Positions 7,825 through 16,782 are shown, counted from the first letter of the stretch. The stretch: DNA of 51,232 nucleotides from Sphingobacterium sp. UBA6711 (GCA_002454415.1 DKIT01000045.1:42122-93353); one strand, 5' to 3'. Made by a program: numbers and translations. The notes: generated from the letters alone by a model not told the origin.

Positions 7825-10233
7825 TTATAACTGTAAGGATAAACTGGCCGATACTGCCATGTCACTATGGACAAACAAACGTATTGCCTCGAGCACGGTA
7901 AGTAACCGATTTTTGGTTTCATAATATGGAATTCCAAATCGAAGGATATTAGCCGATCCATCTTCCAAACGACAGCCTTTAATGCATTTCACATGAATTT
8001 TCTCCTGATTTAGAAAATCATATAGTGGGTAAGGATCATAATCCCAAAAAACCAAACTGATCACTGGAGATATCTCCTCCTCCGCAAAACGATACGGTAA
8101 ACCTATTTGATCCAGTACGGCCGCCAATTCCATTCTGAAAAAAGTGGCCAAGTATGTACTTCGCTCGAAAATAGCCGCTGGCCCTATGCTTCTATACTGT
8201 TGCAAACAGACCCGTAATCGTTCATAAAGAAGAAAATCTTGCCCACCGGGTATACTAAATCCATGGGTTTTGGGATCTGGAAAAAGATCTTGTTTATTCC
8301 AATACAGGGCCCCAAGCCACTGCGCAAAATCTTCTTTTAGCCAAGTTAACCCAGCGCCTTGCGGGCCTTGAAGCCATTTATGGGCACTTCCAACCAGGAT
8401 GTCCGCCGCACCGAAGGGTATTTCCCGGACACCAAGGGATTGCGCGACATCTACGATCAAAACAGCATGTGGAGCAGCGCTTTTTATGACGGACAAGCTG
8501 GTGGCATCCTGTATCTGTCTACCCGAATGATAATAAACCTGAGACAACAGGACAACATCAGGTTGAAGCTGCTGAAGCTGACTTTGCAATACCTCCGCAT
8601 CACGAAGCGTGCGATCCGATAGATAGATCACATGATATTCTGGCAGCTGTTCAAAAGGACCTATTCCACCCGGATGTTCATGCTCACTTGTGACGACCAT
8701 AAATGGACCTGTTCTCTTCGTTTGAAGTTTACGCAATAGACTGAGCGCCATTAGATTCATCAGTTGTGACGTACTTTGTGTAATCATCAATCGATATCCC
8801 TCCGAAGGCCACAAGACGGCACAATCTCTTTTTATGGCGACATAGGCTTCGCGGCCCATCGCATAAAATGCCAAAGGATTACCATTTGCTTTTGATAAAA
8901 ATTGCTTCTCCTGATGTTGAGGAAGGGTGCTCAAACAGCCTGGATTCAGATTAATCCGATCGGAGAGAAATTTTTCATTTCGGATACGGTCCCAATAGGG
9001 CTCATTTTCGGTCTGTATCTTTTTTTCGCTACAGTCGAAATCCACTTTCTGCTCCTTTTTGGTCATACGCCAAGATTCGTGCGGCGCGCAATGGTGGGCG
9101 ATCAGTGAAATGCGCCGTCCCAATAATAATTCGATCGTTTCTCTAACGATGGCGACAAAATCAGTGTGGAATAGATCGCTTCCTTTTAAGGCTGTTTCGA
9201 TATCAAAACGTGGCTTTTCGGAAAAATTCTCGCCACGTATATCTGCGGTATACAGCAGTTCGGGATCCAATCCCGCCTCTTTGGCAACGGTGACGATATC
9301 ACTTGCCAGCTCATTGATGGAATAATGGGTTTCAGTAACATGGTTGACTACCCGATGTTGTCCCACTTCGGGAATATCATCAACAAATCGTGCCAACGAG
9401 GCTACCGCGTCCCGCAGAGACATCAAGCCTGTACGTTGATGCCCCGACCCGTAGATGGTCAATGGATGTCCATATACCGCTTGTGCGACAAAGCGATTCG
9501 CCACTGTCCCAAATATTGGATCGTAATCAAAACGCGTAAATAGTGTCGAACAACCATCCATCTCATCCGTCAGCAGACCAAAAATAGTCGCCTGCATCAC
9601 TTCTGTAATCCGTAGTCCCCAAGTTCGTGTCGCCATCGCGACATAATTAGAGTCATTTATCTTTGACACATGATAGATATCATCTGCCGCTCTGGGATAA
9701 GGTAACATGGTCGATGCGATCTGCCCTTTATAGCTGGGCTGAAAATAGCCTTCCGCGATCGGAAGCCCACCTTTAGCATACTCCCCAAAAGATCCCAATT
9801 TAATGATATGTGCTTGTGGGATATGATTACGTACGGCCCAGAGCAGACGCATATTGCCTTCTTCGTTATTACGGAGTGTATGTAGCGCTTGTTCGATTCC
9901 TAACATCGAATACGTTGCGGAGCATTGTTGCGCCAGATGATAAATGTCATATGGTCGCTCCTGACGAATAAGGTCTTCCAAATCGTCGCCACAGATATCC
10001 AGGAGATGACACCGCATATTTTTGCGGTCATATTTTCGCTGAAAGGCATCGATACGATCCGGCAGTTCTGGCAGCATCATCCAAGGGGCGAAGCCCATTT
10101 CATTGACAATGTCTCTACGCCAGCGATTATCCACCAAAATAATTTTCTGATCGGGATGGTTTAGCGCTAGTTTCATCGCTAAGGGCCATCCTAAATACCC
10201 ATCCGCACCTAAAATCAAAATTGTCCGATTCAT
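7825..10233 (-). CDS. fusion protein: UDP-sulfoquinovose synthase (SQD1)-like SDR domain + class V PLP (cysteine desulfurase-like) domain
   Basis: The product has 802 residues. Residues 1-395 closely follow SQD1/SqdB: Rossmann motif LILGADGYLG, then KLGSFGEY (Ser148 where SQD1 has its catalytic Thr), YHVSK (Tyr187, His188, Lys191; SQD1 has the same YHxSK) and FDYDPIFGTVANRF. SQD1 joins UDP-glucose and sulfite to give UDP-sulfoquinovose. Residues ~425-790 form a class V aminotransferase fold: VDVAQ (Asp595), SAHKW (Lys619, the PLP lysine), His518/His520 and Arg765. Cys754 aligns by eye with the catalytic Cys of SufS-type desulfurases. Such enzymes can release sulfur from cysteine or sulfite from cysteine sulfinate. 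I infer that the second domain could feed sulfur to the first. A generic sugar epimerase plus an unrelated PLP activity remains possible. The single frame is intact. It lies 20 bp after the TPR-YaiO gene. Confidence 0.85.
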   Translation of the reverse strand: MNRTILILGADGYLGWPLAMKLALNHPDQKIILVDNRWRRDIVNEMGFAPWMMLPELPDRIDAFQRKYDRKNMRCHLLDICGDDLEDLIRQERPYDIYHLAQQCSATYSMLGIEQALHTLRNNEEGNMRLLWAVRNHIPQAHIIKLGSFGEYAKGGLPIAEGYFQPSYKGQIASTMLPYPRAADDIYHVSKINDSNYVAMATRTWGLRITEVMQATIFGLLTDEMDGCSTLFTRFDYDPIFGTVANRFVAQAVYGHPLTIYGSGHQRTGLMSLRDAVASLARFVDDIPEVGQHRVVNHVTETHYSINELASDIVTVAKEAGLDPELLYTADIRGENFSEKPRFDIETALKGSDLFHTDFVAIVRETIELLLGRRISLIAHHCAPHESWRMTKKEQKVDFDCSEKKIQTENEPYWDRIRNEKFLSDRINLNPGCLSTLPQHQEKQFLSKANGNPLAFYAMGREAYVAIKRDCAVLWPSEGYRLMITQSTSQLMNLMALSLLRKLQTKRTGPFMVVTSEHEHPGGIGPFEQLPEYHVIYLSDRTLRDAEVLQSQLQQLQPDVVLLSQVYYHSGRQIQDATSLSVIKSAAPHAVLIVDVAQSLGVREIPFGAADILVGSAHKWLQGPQGAGLTWLKEDFAQWLGALYWNKQDLFPDPKTHGFSIPGGQDFLLYERLRVCLQQYRSIGPAAIFERSTYLATFFRMELAAVLDQIGLPYRFAEEEISPVISLVFWDYDPYPLYDFLNQEKIHVKCIKGCRLEDGSANILRFGIPYYETKNRLLTVLEAIRLFVHSDMAVSASLSLQL

Positions 10234-10253
10234 TACTCAATCGTCATTAATGG

Positions 10254-13130
10254 TTAAAATTTCACTTGTAAAGCCAGTAATACATCGTATTGATTGCGAA
10301 AGGTCGTCACGCCTACCTTTTGACTAATGTAATTACCATTGACTCCGATGGAAGTGCGATAATTTATCGTACGCCTATATCCAGCCCCCACACTACGGCT
10401 CATAATACCACCTAGCTCTGGCAGCAGGATCAAGCGACTTCTGTCGTCTGGAGAAGTTCCCAGGCCAAAATTCGCCTGTAACAGATCGGCGTCTGTCAAT
10501 TCATATTTCGCTCCCGCCTGAAATGCGACATAAAAATCTTGCTGTTCGCGAATAGCAAATAATCGAGCATTGACCATAAAAGGATCAAAACTTTTGCTCG
10601 CTCCCGCGACGATCGAAAGCGCCCGTACATCAACGACCTCCAAAAGACGAGCACCGACCTCTCCCTCGAAACCTTTTCCGAGTTGCCGATAGAGCGAATA
10701 GGCCAATCTATACTTCGGCAACAGTACATTATTTGATATACCCACAGCTGCATTCCAGTAGAGCACTTTATTCGGTTTATAGGTCAAGTCAGCCTCTCCC
10801 ATTATGCCAGTTCCCGTTTGCCGCCCCGTAAATAATAGTTGTGCGCCATAACTGATCTTGGGGGATAATCTACGGCTGTAATATAGCGTAGCTATGCGGT
10901 AGGCTGGTGGCGCTGGAGCGTCTTCCACCCCTGAAAAGGTGCTATTTAGAAATGATAATCCAAAAGCATGCTGCATGGTTTTACTTCGTAAGAATGCTGC
11001 GTATTCCCGATGCTTGCGCTGGTCATAACGCTTAGCCAATGTATCCGCGTATTTCGTCGCTTCCACATACCTTTCCATACTATCCAATACGATCACCTTT
11101 CTCAACAGGAAAGGCTCGGCATATTCAAACTGTGCCAAAGCTACATCTACACTCTGCAAAGCCTCCGGAAACCTCCGCTTGGTCATCAGCAGGTTTGTTT
11201 TATTCAGATGCGCCGTAGAGTCAGCCGCATTACCCGCAAGAACCCGATCAAAACAATAGATCGCGCTATCCAACAATTGCTGTTTCTGATATCCCAGACC
11301 AGCTGCCATCCAGGCGTCCTGCACCATGGTCCGGTATTTCGGATTATAAGGATATTCATCCCGCAAAGCTGTTGCCACTTGAGCTGCCGCAGTATATTGG
11401 GCACTATTATGGAGAATAGCCGCTTTCTTCTGCAGAAATTCCCGATCACCGGGATAGCTGACCAAGGCCTGCTGAACAATGAGCAAAGCCTCGGTATAGC
11501 GCTTACGTAAATCCAAAATATTCGATAGGTAGTGTAGGGCCTCTTTATTATCCGTTTCCTCTGCCAGCAATGCACGTAGGTGAACCTCCGCTTCTTCATA
11601 CTCCTCAACAAGCATACAGGCATTGGCAGCGGCCAATTTTTGCTCCAAGTATAATGATTTGATTTTTGGGTTATTTGGATAGCGAGCATATAGCTCCGCA
11701 CTAAGCGATACAGCCTGTTGTATCTTGCCCGCTTGGGCTAGAAAACCAGCTTTTTTCAGCTTTAAGTCAAGATCACTCGGGTAATAATCGATAGCCTTAT
11801 CCACTTCCCTTAGTGCCAAACCAAGATTATTTTGTGCCAGTAGGCTTGATATCCGACCCTGAAGCGCTGAAAGGTTTCGTGCGTCAAGTCCAAGTACCGC
11901 ATCATAATAGACCATGGCGCTGTCGGGCTGTTGCTGCTGAAGATAGTAATTACCACACGCATTAACCAGCTGCAAGGCTTCCGACCTGAATTCTTTATCA
12001 TTATTGGCATCATACAGCTTGATCGCAAGATCCGCCGCGGTCTGATAGCGGCGTAGCTGAAATTCGAAATCCATTTTACGACGAAGTAATACGCGATCGC
12101 CCGCGTTGCGCTGCAAAGCACGATCGACCCAATAAAGGGCTTGCGTCGTCTCGCCGCGCGATGCCGCCATCCCAATCACTTTATCCAAAGCCTCCCTGTC
12201 TCCAGGATTTTGGTCCAAAATTGACTGATACAAGGAATAGGTATCGGTGTTTTGATAGTAGCTCGCGGCTTCCTTACGCAATGAGCTGTTCAAGCCGAGC
12301 GCTTTCTTATCTTTGGGATAATAGCGTAAAATTAAGCGCAAAACCTCCAGCGCCTCCGCATAACGGTTCGCCTCCTGCAATAAACCCAATTTCTGGTACA
12401 ATGCCGTATAGGATTTGCTATCACTATTTAAGATCGTATTTGTTTGCGCAATACGTGCGTCATAATCTCCTCCTTGTGTTACGATATTATTCATCTTTTC
12501 TACCAAGTCTTTATTTTTCGGAGCGAGTTCAAGTGCTTTTTCATAATAGGAGGTTGCTAGGTTTTCCATTTTGTTTTGTCTATACCAATCTGCTTTGGCC
12601 TCGTAGTGCCCAGCTATTGACAGTCGTACAGCACCATCGGTTGGAAAACGGCGCAGTAGGATTTGCGCCCATGAATCACCATCCTGATAACGCTTCAGGA
12701 TATCCAGTACATTGAGCTTTTTTATGCCAAAATCCTTGTTTGTCGTAAAACGGTTTAAGGCCATATCGGTATAACGTAAAGCCTCCGCAGGCCGATTTTT
12801 AGAGAGGTAAGAACCAATGATGTAATAATAAACATCCTCATACTCCGGCGCTGATCGAAGCACCAGCTGCGACGTCGCGATGGATTGATCATATCTTTTC
12901 AACGCCATGTATATCTTTGCCAATTGTACCTGTGCGTCTATATGCGCTGGATTAAGTTTGACCGCCTCTTCCAGTGACTTCAATGCTTTCGCTTGCTGTG
13001 TCGCTTTGATTTCCAAGACCGCTTGCTGATACAATTTTTCGGCCCGTACGGAACTCCAGGTCTGCGCATATACAGCATCTGTGGTCATGATATAAAAAAA
13101 GAACAGTGCAATAAGATGGTGGAACTTCAT
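10254..13130 (-). CDS. periplasmic TPR protein with C-terminal YaiO-type outer-membrane beta-barrel (polysaccharide export)
   Basis: The product has 958 residues. A signal peptide (cleavage near residue 22, after DAVYA) is followed by about 19-20 TPR-like helical repeats to residue ~725; examples are HIDAQVQLAKIYMALKRYDQ and ALHYLSNILDLRKRYTEAL. The last ~230 residues are beta-strand rich, match the YaiO outer-membrane barrel pattern and end in LQVKF, with the terminal Phe expected of an outer-membrane protein. The architecture parallels PgaA, BcsC and AlgK/AlgE, in which a TPR scaffold guides a polymer to a barrel. The gene lies 6 bp after a processive-type GT2 gene, so export of that enzyme's product is the best reading (inference from domain layout and operon). 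Confidence 0.85.
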   Translation of the reverse strand: MKFHHLIALFFFYIMTTDAVYAQTWSSVRAEKLYQQAVLEIKATQQAKALKSLEEAVKLNPAHIDAQVQLAKIYMALKRYDQSIATSQLVLRSAPEYEDVYYYIIGSYLSKNRPAEALRYTDMALNRFTTNKDFGIKKLNVLDILKRYQDGDSWAQILLRRFPTDGAVRLSIAGHYEAKADWYRQNKMENLATSYYEKALELAPKNKDLVEKMNNIVTQGGDYDARIAQTNTILNSDSKSYTALYQKLGLLQEANRYAEALEVLRLILRYYPKDKKALGLNSSLRKEAASYYQNTDTYSLYQSILDQNPGDREALDKVIGMAASRGETTQALYWVDRALQRNAGDRVLLRRKMDFEFQLRRYQTAADLAIKLYDANNDKEFRSEALQLVNACGNYYLQQQQPDSAMVYYDAVLGLDARNLSALQGRISSLLAQNNLGLALREVDKAIDYYPSDLDLKLKKAGFLAQAGKIQQAVSLSAELYARYPNNPKIKSLYLEQKLAAANACMLVEEYEEAEVHLRALLAEETDNKEALHYLSNILDLRKRYTEALLIVQQALVSYPGDREFLQKKAAILHNSAQYTAAAQVATALRDEYPYNPKYRTMVQDAWMAAGLGYQKQQLLDSAIYCFDRVLAGNAADSTAHLNKTNLLMTKRRFPEALQSVDVALAQFEYAEPFLLRKVIVLDSMERYVEATKYADTLAKRYDQRKHREYAAFLRSKTMQHAFGLSFLNSTFSGVEDAPAPPAYRIATLYYSRRLSPKISYGAQLLFTGRQTGTGIMGEADLTYKPNKVLYWNAAVGISNNVLLPKYRLAYSLYRQLGKGFEGEVGARLLEVVDVRALSIVAGASKSFDPFMVNARLFAIREQQDFYVAFQAGAKYELTDADLLQANFGLGTSPDDRSRLILLPELGGIMSRSVGAGYRRTINYRTSIGVNGNYISQKVGVTTFRNQYDVLLALQVKF

Positions 13131-13136
13131 GATCTA

Positions 13137-14645
13137 TTATGCTTGGTTTTTAACAGTTGATTTTTGGGGAGCAAATCCTTTTCTTTGCATATTTCCCCAA
13201 ACCAATTTTTGTTTGAAAATGGATTGAACATACCCTTTGATACTAAAGAATACAATTAAGGGATGATAGATAAATGGTTCGGCGAAGGCCGTCAAACAAA
13301 GGCCGATCACTTCGCTTGTTTTTCGATAATGCCTCTCTGTCAATTGATCCCAAAGTACAGCAATTGAGCTAACGAGCACAGAGAACATATATAAAAAGGC
13401 AAGAAGCGTAAATGTATTCTCCCACATTATCGCACCAATAATGATCAAATAAATATAAAAGAGCAGTCCGAGCACTTCGAATATGGGCGCCAAAAATTCA
13501 AACAGGAAATTGTATGGAAAAACAATTAGTCCCAAACGTTTAAACTTAAAATTGAACAGCACATGACGATGCAGGAGCATAATCTGTATTAGCCCCCGGG
13601 CCCAGCGCACGCGTTGTCGGCTAAAGACGGGTAGCGTTTGCGGCCCTTCGGTCCAGCATAATGATACCGGAATATAACGTATGGCGTATTTATGGTTATT
13701 TTGGATCATATAAACACTCATGCGCGTGACCATGTCTATATCTTCCGCAAAAGATCTTGGATCATATCCCCCGACTTTGACAGCAATGTTTTTGTCAAAA
13801 AGCCCCAGACCTCCCGAAACGTTGGGGACACAATTTACAGCGCTCCAGGCCATTTTTGAAAGGAGGTAAGCTCTAATATATTCAAGCTCCTGAAAACGTG
13901 GGAGTACTTTATGCGGAGGTTTGAAACGTGTAATTACGCCATTGTCCACTTCCGATGAATTGATCATACGCAAGGGAGCCCCTACCGCAATGACACGACG
14001 TTGATTATTCTCCACATGAATGTAACCGGTATCCGGTATGACCTGTATATCTTTGAGTCGGCTTTTATTTTTCTCGTCGAGGATGGGACGCATGAGTCTG
14101 GACAACGTATCCTCATGCAAGATGCAATCCACATCGGTACAAAGAAAATAATCAAATTTTGACGCGTTGATGCCCGCATTTGATGCATCGGCCTTTCCCT
14201 TGCCATTTTCCTTGTCAATCACCAGCAGCTTGTCATACGCGCGGTTGCTTGACCGAAAAAAACGTTTGACCGCTTTTGTCTTTATCTTTTCATTGTAAGG
14301 CAGATCCACTTCACGCAATTCAAAATGGTCGACCAGCTTTTCCAATGTATCATCCGTACTCCCATCGTTGACGATAATAACTTCGTATAAAGGATAGTTC
14401 AAGTGCATCAATGCGTACACATTATCAATAATCGTTAAGCCTTCGTTAAAGGCTGGAGCGATCACTGATATCCCCGGAGATAAAGGGCTGGAAATTACAT
14501 TTTGTGTATAATGTTCCCGATTCCTTCGCTGATACAGCATAATTCCCTTATACGACAGTATTGCCATGATGACATAAATCACCATGGTCAGGCTACTATA
14601 GGAAAATATAAAAAGTTGGAAAACGTCGATTATCTGTTGAATCAT
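13137..14645 (-). CDS. processive-type family 2 glycosyltransferase (polysaccharide synthase)
   Basis: The product has 502 residues. One membrane helix lies at residues ~8-32 and about four at ~368-490, framing a cytoplasmic GT-A domain. The motifs of membrane-integrated synthases are all present: VIAPAFNEG, VNDGST (Asp94), DVDC (Asp171/Asp173, the DxD-type metal site), FAEDID (Asp302, putative base) and QRVRW (Gln344, Arg347, Trp348, the Q-x-x-R-W signature). This resembles PgaC/IcaA- and YaiP-type enzymes that polymerise a nucleotide sugar while extruding the chain. There is no PilZ domain, so no direct c-di-GMP site is visible. It sits between the HEAT-repeat gene (10-bp gap) and the TPR-YaiO gene (6-bp gap). 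The sugar is not predictable from sequence. Confidence 0.9.
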   Translation of the reverse strand: MIQQIIDVFQLFIFSYSSLTMVIYVIMAILSYKGIMLYQRRNREHYTQNVISSPLSPGISVIAPAFNEGLTIIDNVYALMHLNYPLYEVIIVNDGSTDDTLEKLVDHFELREVDLPYNEKIKTKAVKRFFRSSNRAYDKLLVIDKENGKGKADASNAGINASKFDYFLCTDVDCILHEDTLSRLMRPILDEKNKSRLKDIQVIPDTGYIHVENNQRRVIAVGAPLRMINSSEVDNGVITRFKPPHKVLPRFQELEYIRAYLLSKMAWSAVNCVPNVSGGLGLFDKNIAVKVGGYDPRSFAEDIDMVTRMSVYMIQNNHKYAIRYIPVSLCWTEGPQTLPVFSRQRVRWARGLIQIMLLHRHVLFNFKFKRLGLIVFPYNFLFEFLAPIFEVLGLLFYIYLIIIGAIMWENTFTLLAFLYMFSVLVSSIAVLWDQLTERHYRKTSEVIGLCLTAFAEPFIYHPLIVFFSIKGYVQSIFKQKLVWGNMQRKGFAPQKSTVKNQA

Positions 14646-14655
14646 TTTTTAAATG

Positions 14656-15735
14656 TTATTGTTCGTGCAGGTAATAATTTAAAATACGTTGTTTGCGTGG
14701 CAGCAGTTGTGATGGGCTCCATTTCAATTGGTCGTTACGCATTAGCCTAGCCAATATTGCCGCGACATGATTTTCAATTTCAAAATCAAAAGCGGACTGA
14801 AATTGGTCAGTAAGGAATTCCATCGCTCTCACTGTTCGGAACATTCCCAGCGAAAAAAGAATCTCACACTGACAGTCTACAGGTTGGTTGGGATACATCT
14901 TGATTAAAGCATCCTGCGTGTGTACGGCTTTTAAATGTCCCAGGGCGTTTATCGCGTGCGAACGCAAGGCATGATCGTTCACATTAAGTAATCCTTCGAT
15001 ACTATCAATTGCTTCAACACTGTGTTCGTGCGCCGCGAGTTTCATACAACAAATGACGACTGTTTTGTTTCGCGAATAGCGGATCCAGTTTGCGAAGTTA
15101 GATTTCACCGTATCCCTTGACTGTTCCAGAATTCTGAAAAAGCCAATCAGCTCCCAAATGCTCAAGGGATCTCTCACTTCGTCGAAGAAGCGGAAAGGTT
15201 CATTTTTGCTGAAGCGCATAAAAGCACTTCGTGCCGCGGAGCGTAGTTCGGAGACTTCACTTAGATTGAACCGTAGAATATCGATATCGGAAATGGCGTA
15301 ATCCATCAAGGTCAGTTCATGCAAACCTTGTACATTCCGATACCAGTTGCGCGATTTCATCTTTTGGAGGGAATCTAGGTTCAGCCCCAGCAGCACATAG
15401 ATGCGATGAAGAAAGAGCGCATTTGTACCAGCTACATGCCATCGAAGCCGTATTAGCGTATCGATCAATGTCTGGCGATTACGTTTATTCATGAGGGCCA
15501 GTTCGTCCAATAAGGATTGATCAATGGATACCGACAGCTCATCTGCCCCCCTTTCTTCTACAAATTGTGGTAGAATCCGTTCTTCGATCAGTTGATTGAG
15601 TTTCAATTGTCTGCGCTGTGCTTGAACGCTACGGAAGCGCAGTATCATGATGATTACGTAGGTAACAAAAGTTCCTAAAAAAGAAGTTGCTACAATACAT
15701 TGAATGACGAATATAAACGTCTGATCTACTGTCAT
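14656..15735 (-). CDS. membrane-anchored HEAT-repeat protein
   Basis: The product has 359 residues. A single N-terminal membrane helix (about residues 7-32) is followed by a basic stretch (RFRSVQAQRRQ) that places the rest in the cytoplasm. The remainder is helical. Clear HEAT-type pairs lie at ~225-335, for example LRSHAINALGHLKAVHTQDA and QPVDCQCEILFSLGMF. No enzymatic motif is seen. HEAT proteins are usually binding scaffolds. Lying between the actin-like gene (3-bp gap) and the GT2 gene (10-bp gap), it could link a cytosolic component to the synthase (inference from order and topology). I know no named gene for it. Confidence 0.75.
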   Translation of the reverse strand: MTVDQTFIFVIQCIVATSFLGTFVTYVIIMILRFRSVQAQRRQLKLNQLIEERILPQFVEERGADELSVSIDQSLLDELALMNKRNRQTLIDTLIRLRWHVAGTNALFLHRIYVLLGLNLDSLQKMKSRNWYRNVQGLHELTLMDYAISDIDILRFNLSEVSELRSAARSAFMRFSKNEPFRFFDEVRDPLSIWELIGFFRILEQSRDTVKSNFANWIRYSRNKTVVICCMKLAAHEHSVEAIDSIEGLLNVNDHALRSHAINALGHLKAVHTQDALIKMYPNQPVDCQCEILFSLGMFRTVRAMEFLTDQFQSAFDFEIENHVAAILARLMRNDQLKWSPSQLLPRKQRILNYYLHEQ

Positions 15736-15738
15736 ATT

Positions 15739-16755
15739 TTAGTTTTCAGCACTTGCTACCCTTGTTTGTATATTTCCAATATCAATACCGAGTGGTGTTT
15801 TGCCTTCGTTCAGTATATATCGCATGGAGTTCAGGAGATATCCTTTAACAGCGAGAGATTCTGGCTGATCGACAATCTGAATTCCAGCGATATCACCAAA
15901 TTCATCCAGAATGCAGTCGACGAGATCACCGTAATGCGCTCCCCCACCACAAAGGAATATTCGATTTGTCTTGGCCAGATTCCTATCGTTTACGACGTCG
16001 CTTAGTGTGGGAGATACTATTTCAGCATAATAGGTTTGTATGGCTTTTTTGCGGAGGCTGGTCAAATCAATTTTTTTTCTATTGATATAGATGTATCCAT
16101 TTCGAAAAGCTTCATCCAGCTGTTGCATACTCTGGAAAGAAAGGTCGTAAGTCTGTTGGAGATGTTCGCGCATGATACTTACGGCATAATGCAAACCAGG
16201 CGCACTTCCCATGGCATTGTCTATAACACCTTCATCTGTGCTTAAACCAGTTTCTAATGTTCCAAAGCCGAAACTAAACACAAAGAAAGCGCCCCTTTCG
16301 CAGCTTTCACCTCTGCGCAGCGCCACCATACAACTCACTATTTCAGGAAGGACATCTACATGCGTCACATTAACAGGCAAAATACCTGTTCCTTCCTCAC
16401 CATATACGACCGGATCAGATTCAATGATATGTTCTCCAAGAAGCATCTGTTCCGCCGTTTCCTTATATAGCCGGTAAGTACTATTAGGTAATCCCATCGT
16501 CACGATGAGCGGGCTTTGTGAATGAATACCGCTGCTCAGGAGTGCCGCTTTAAAAAGCAGTTGACATTCCAGTGTTTCCGGCGACGCATTGATCGTCCGT
16601 CTTGGATTTGTTCCTTCATTTAGGGCAAGTTTACCACAGATATACCATTGTTGTCCTATCCGGATCTTCAATCCGGTCAAGAGCGAATTTGCCGTATTTA
16701 CCAAAGGCGCATTTGTTGCCTGCATCAGGCTTGAAAATGATTGTATCGTATACAT
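15739..16755 (-). CDS. actin-fold (ParM/archaeal-actin-like) protein, apparently circularly permuted
   Basis: The product has 338 residues. The body follows ParM-like and archaeal actins of the Ta0583 type: YICGKLAL (38-45), then ALLSSGIHSQSPLIVTMGLP (71-90), a phosphate-2-like loop FSFGFGTLETG (160-170), the adenosine motif IFLCGGGAHYGD (266-277) and PESLAVKGYLLNS (298-310). The phosphate-1 motif, normally at the very N-terminus, is instead at the C-terminus: PLGIDIGNIQTRVA (321-334, Asp325). The N-terminus begins where the third strand of the fold would be. The ATG at 16755 has an in-frame TAA 18 bp upstream, so no missing N-terminal extension exists. In the phosphate-2 loop the usual Asp residues are Ser161 and Glu168, so ATP hydrolysis may be altered. 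The gap to the HEAT gene is 3 bp. A role in organising or gating the synthase is an inference. Confidence 0.8.
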   Translation of the reverse strand: MYTIQSFSSLMQATNAPLVNTANSLLTGLKIRIGQQWYICGKLALNEGTNPRRTINASPETLECQLLFKAALLSSGIHSQSPLIVTMGLPNSTYRLYKETAEQMLLGEHIIESDPVVYGEEGTGILPVNVTHVDVLPEIVSCMVALRRGESCERGAFFVFSFGFGTLETGLSTDEGVIDNAMGSAPGLHYAVSIMREHLQQTYDLSFQSMQQLDEAFRNGYIYINRKKIDLTSLRKKAIQTYYAEIVSPTLSDVVNDRNLAKTNRIFLCGGGAHYGDLVDCILDEFGDIAGIQIVDQPESLAVKGYLLNSMRYILNEGKTPLGIDIGNIQTRVASAEN

Positions 16756-16782
16756 ATTATTTTTATCCTTTTATCCAAAGTT

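Noticed and set aside
12161..12715. 184-codon plus-strand ORF opposite the TPR-YaiO gene
   Set aside because: It is antisense to clear TPR repeats and shows no domain, no signal sequence and no promoter.
15739..16755. Frameshift or truncation as the reason for the missing N-terminal phosphate-1 loop
   Set aside because: The frame is intact, an in-frame stop lies upstream of the ATG and a complete phosphate-1 motif is present at the C-terminus before a normal stop codon.
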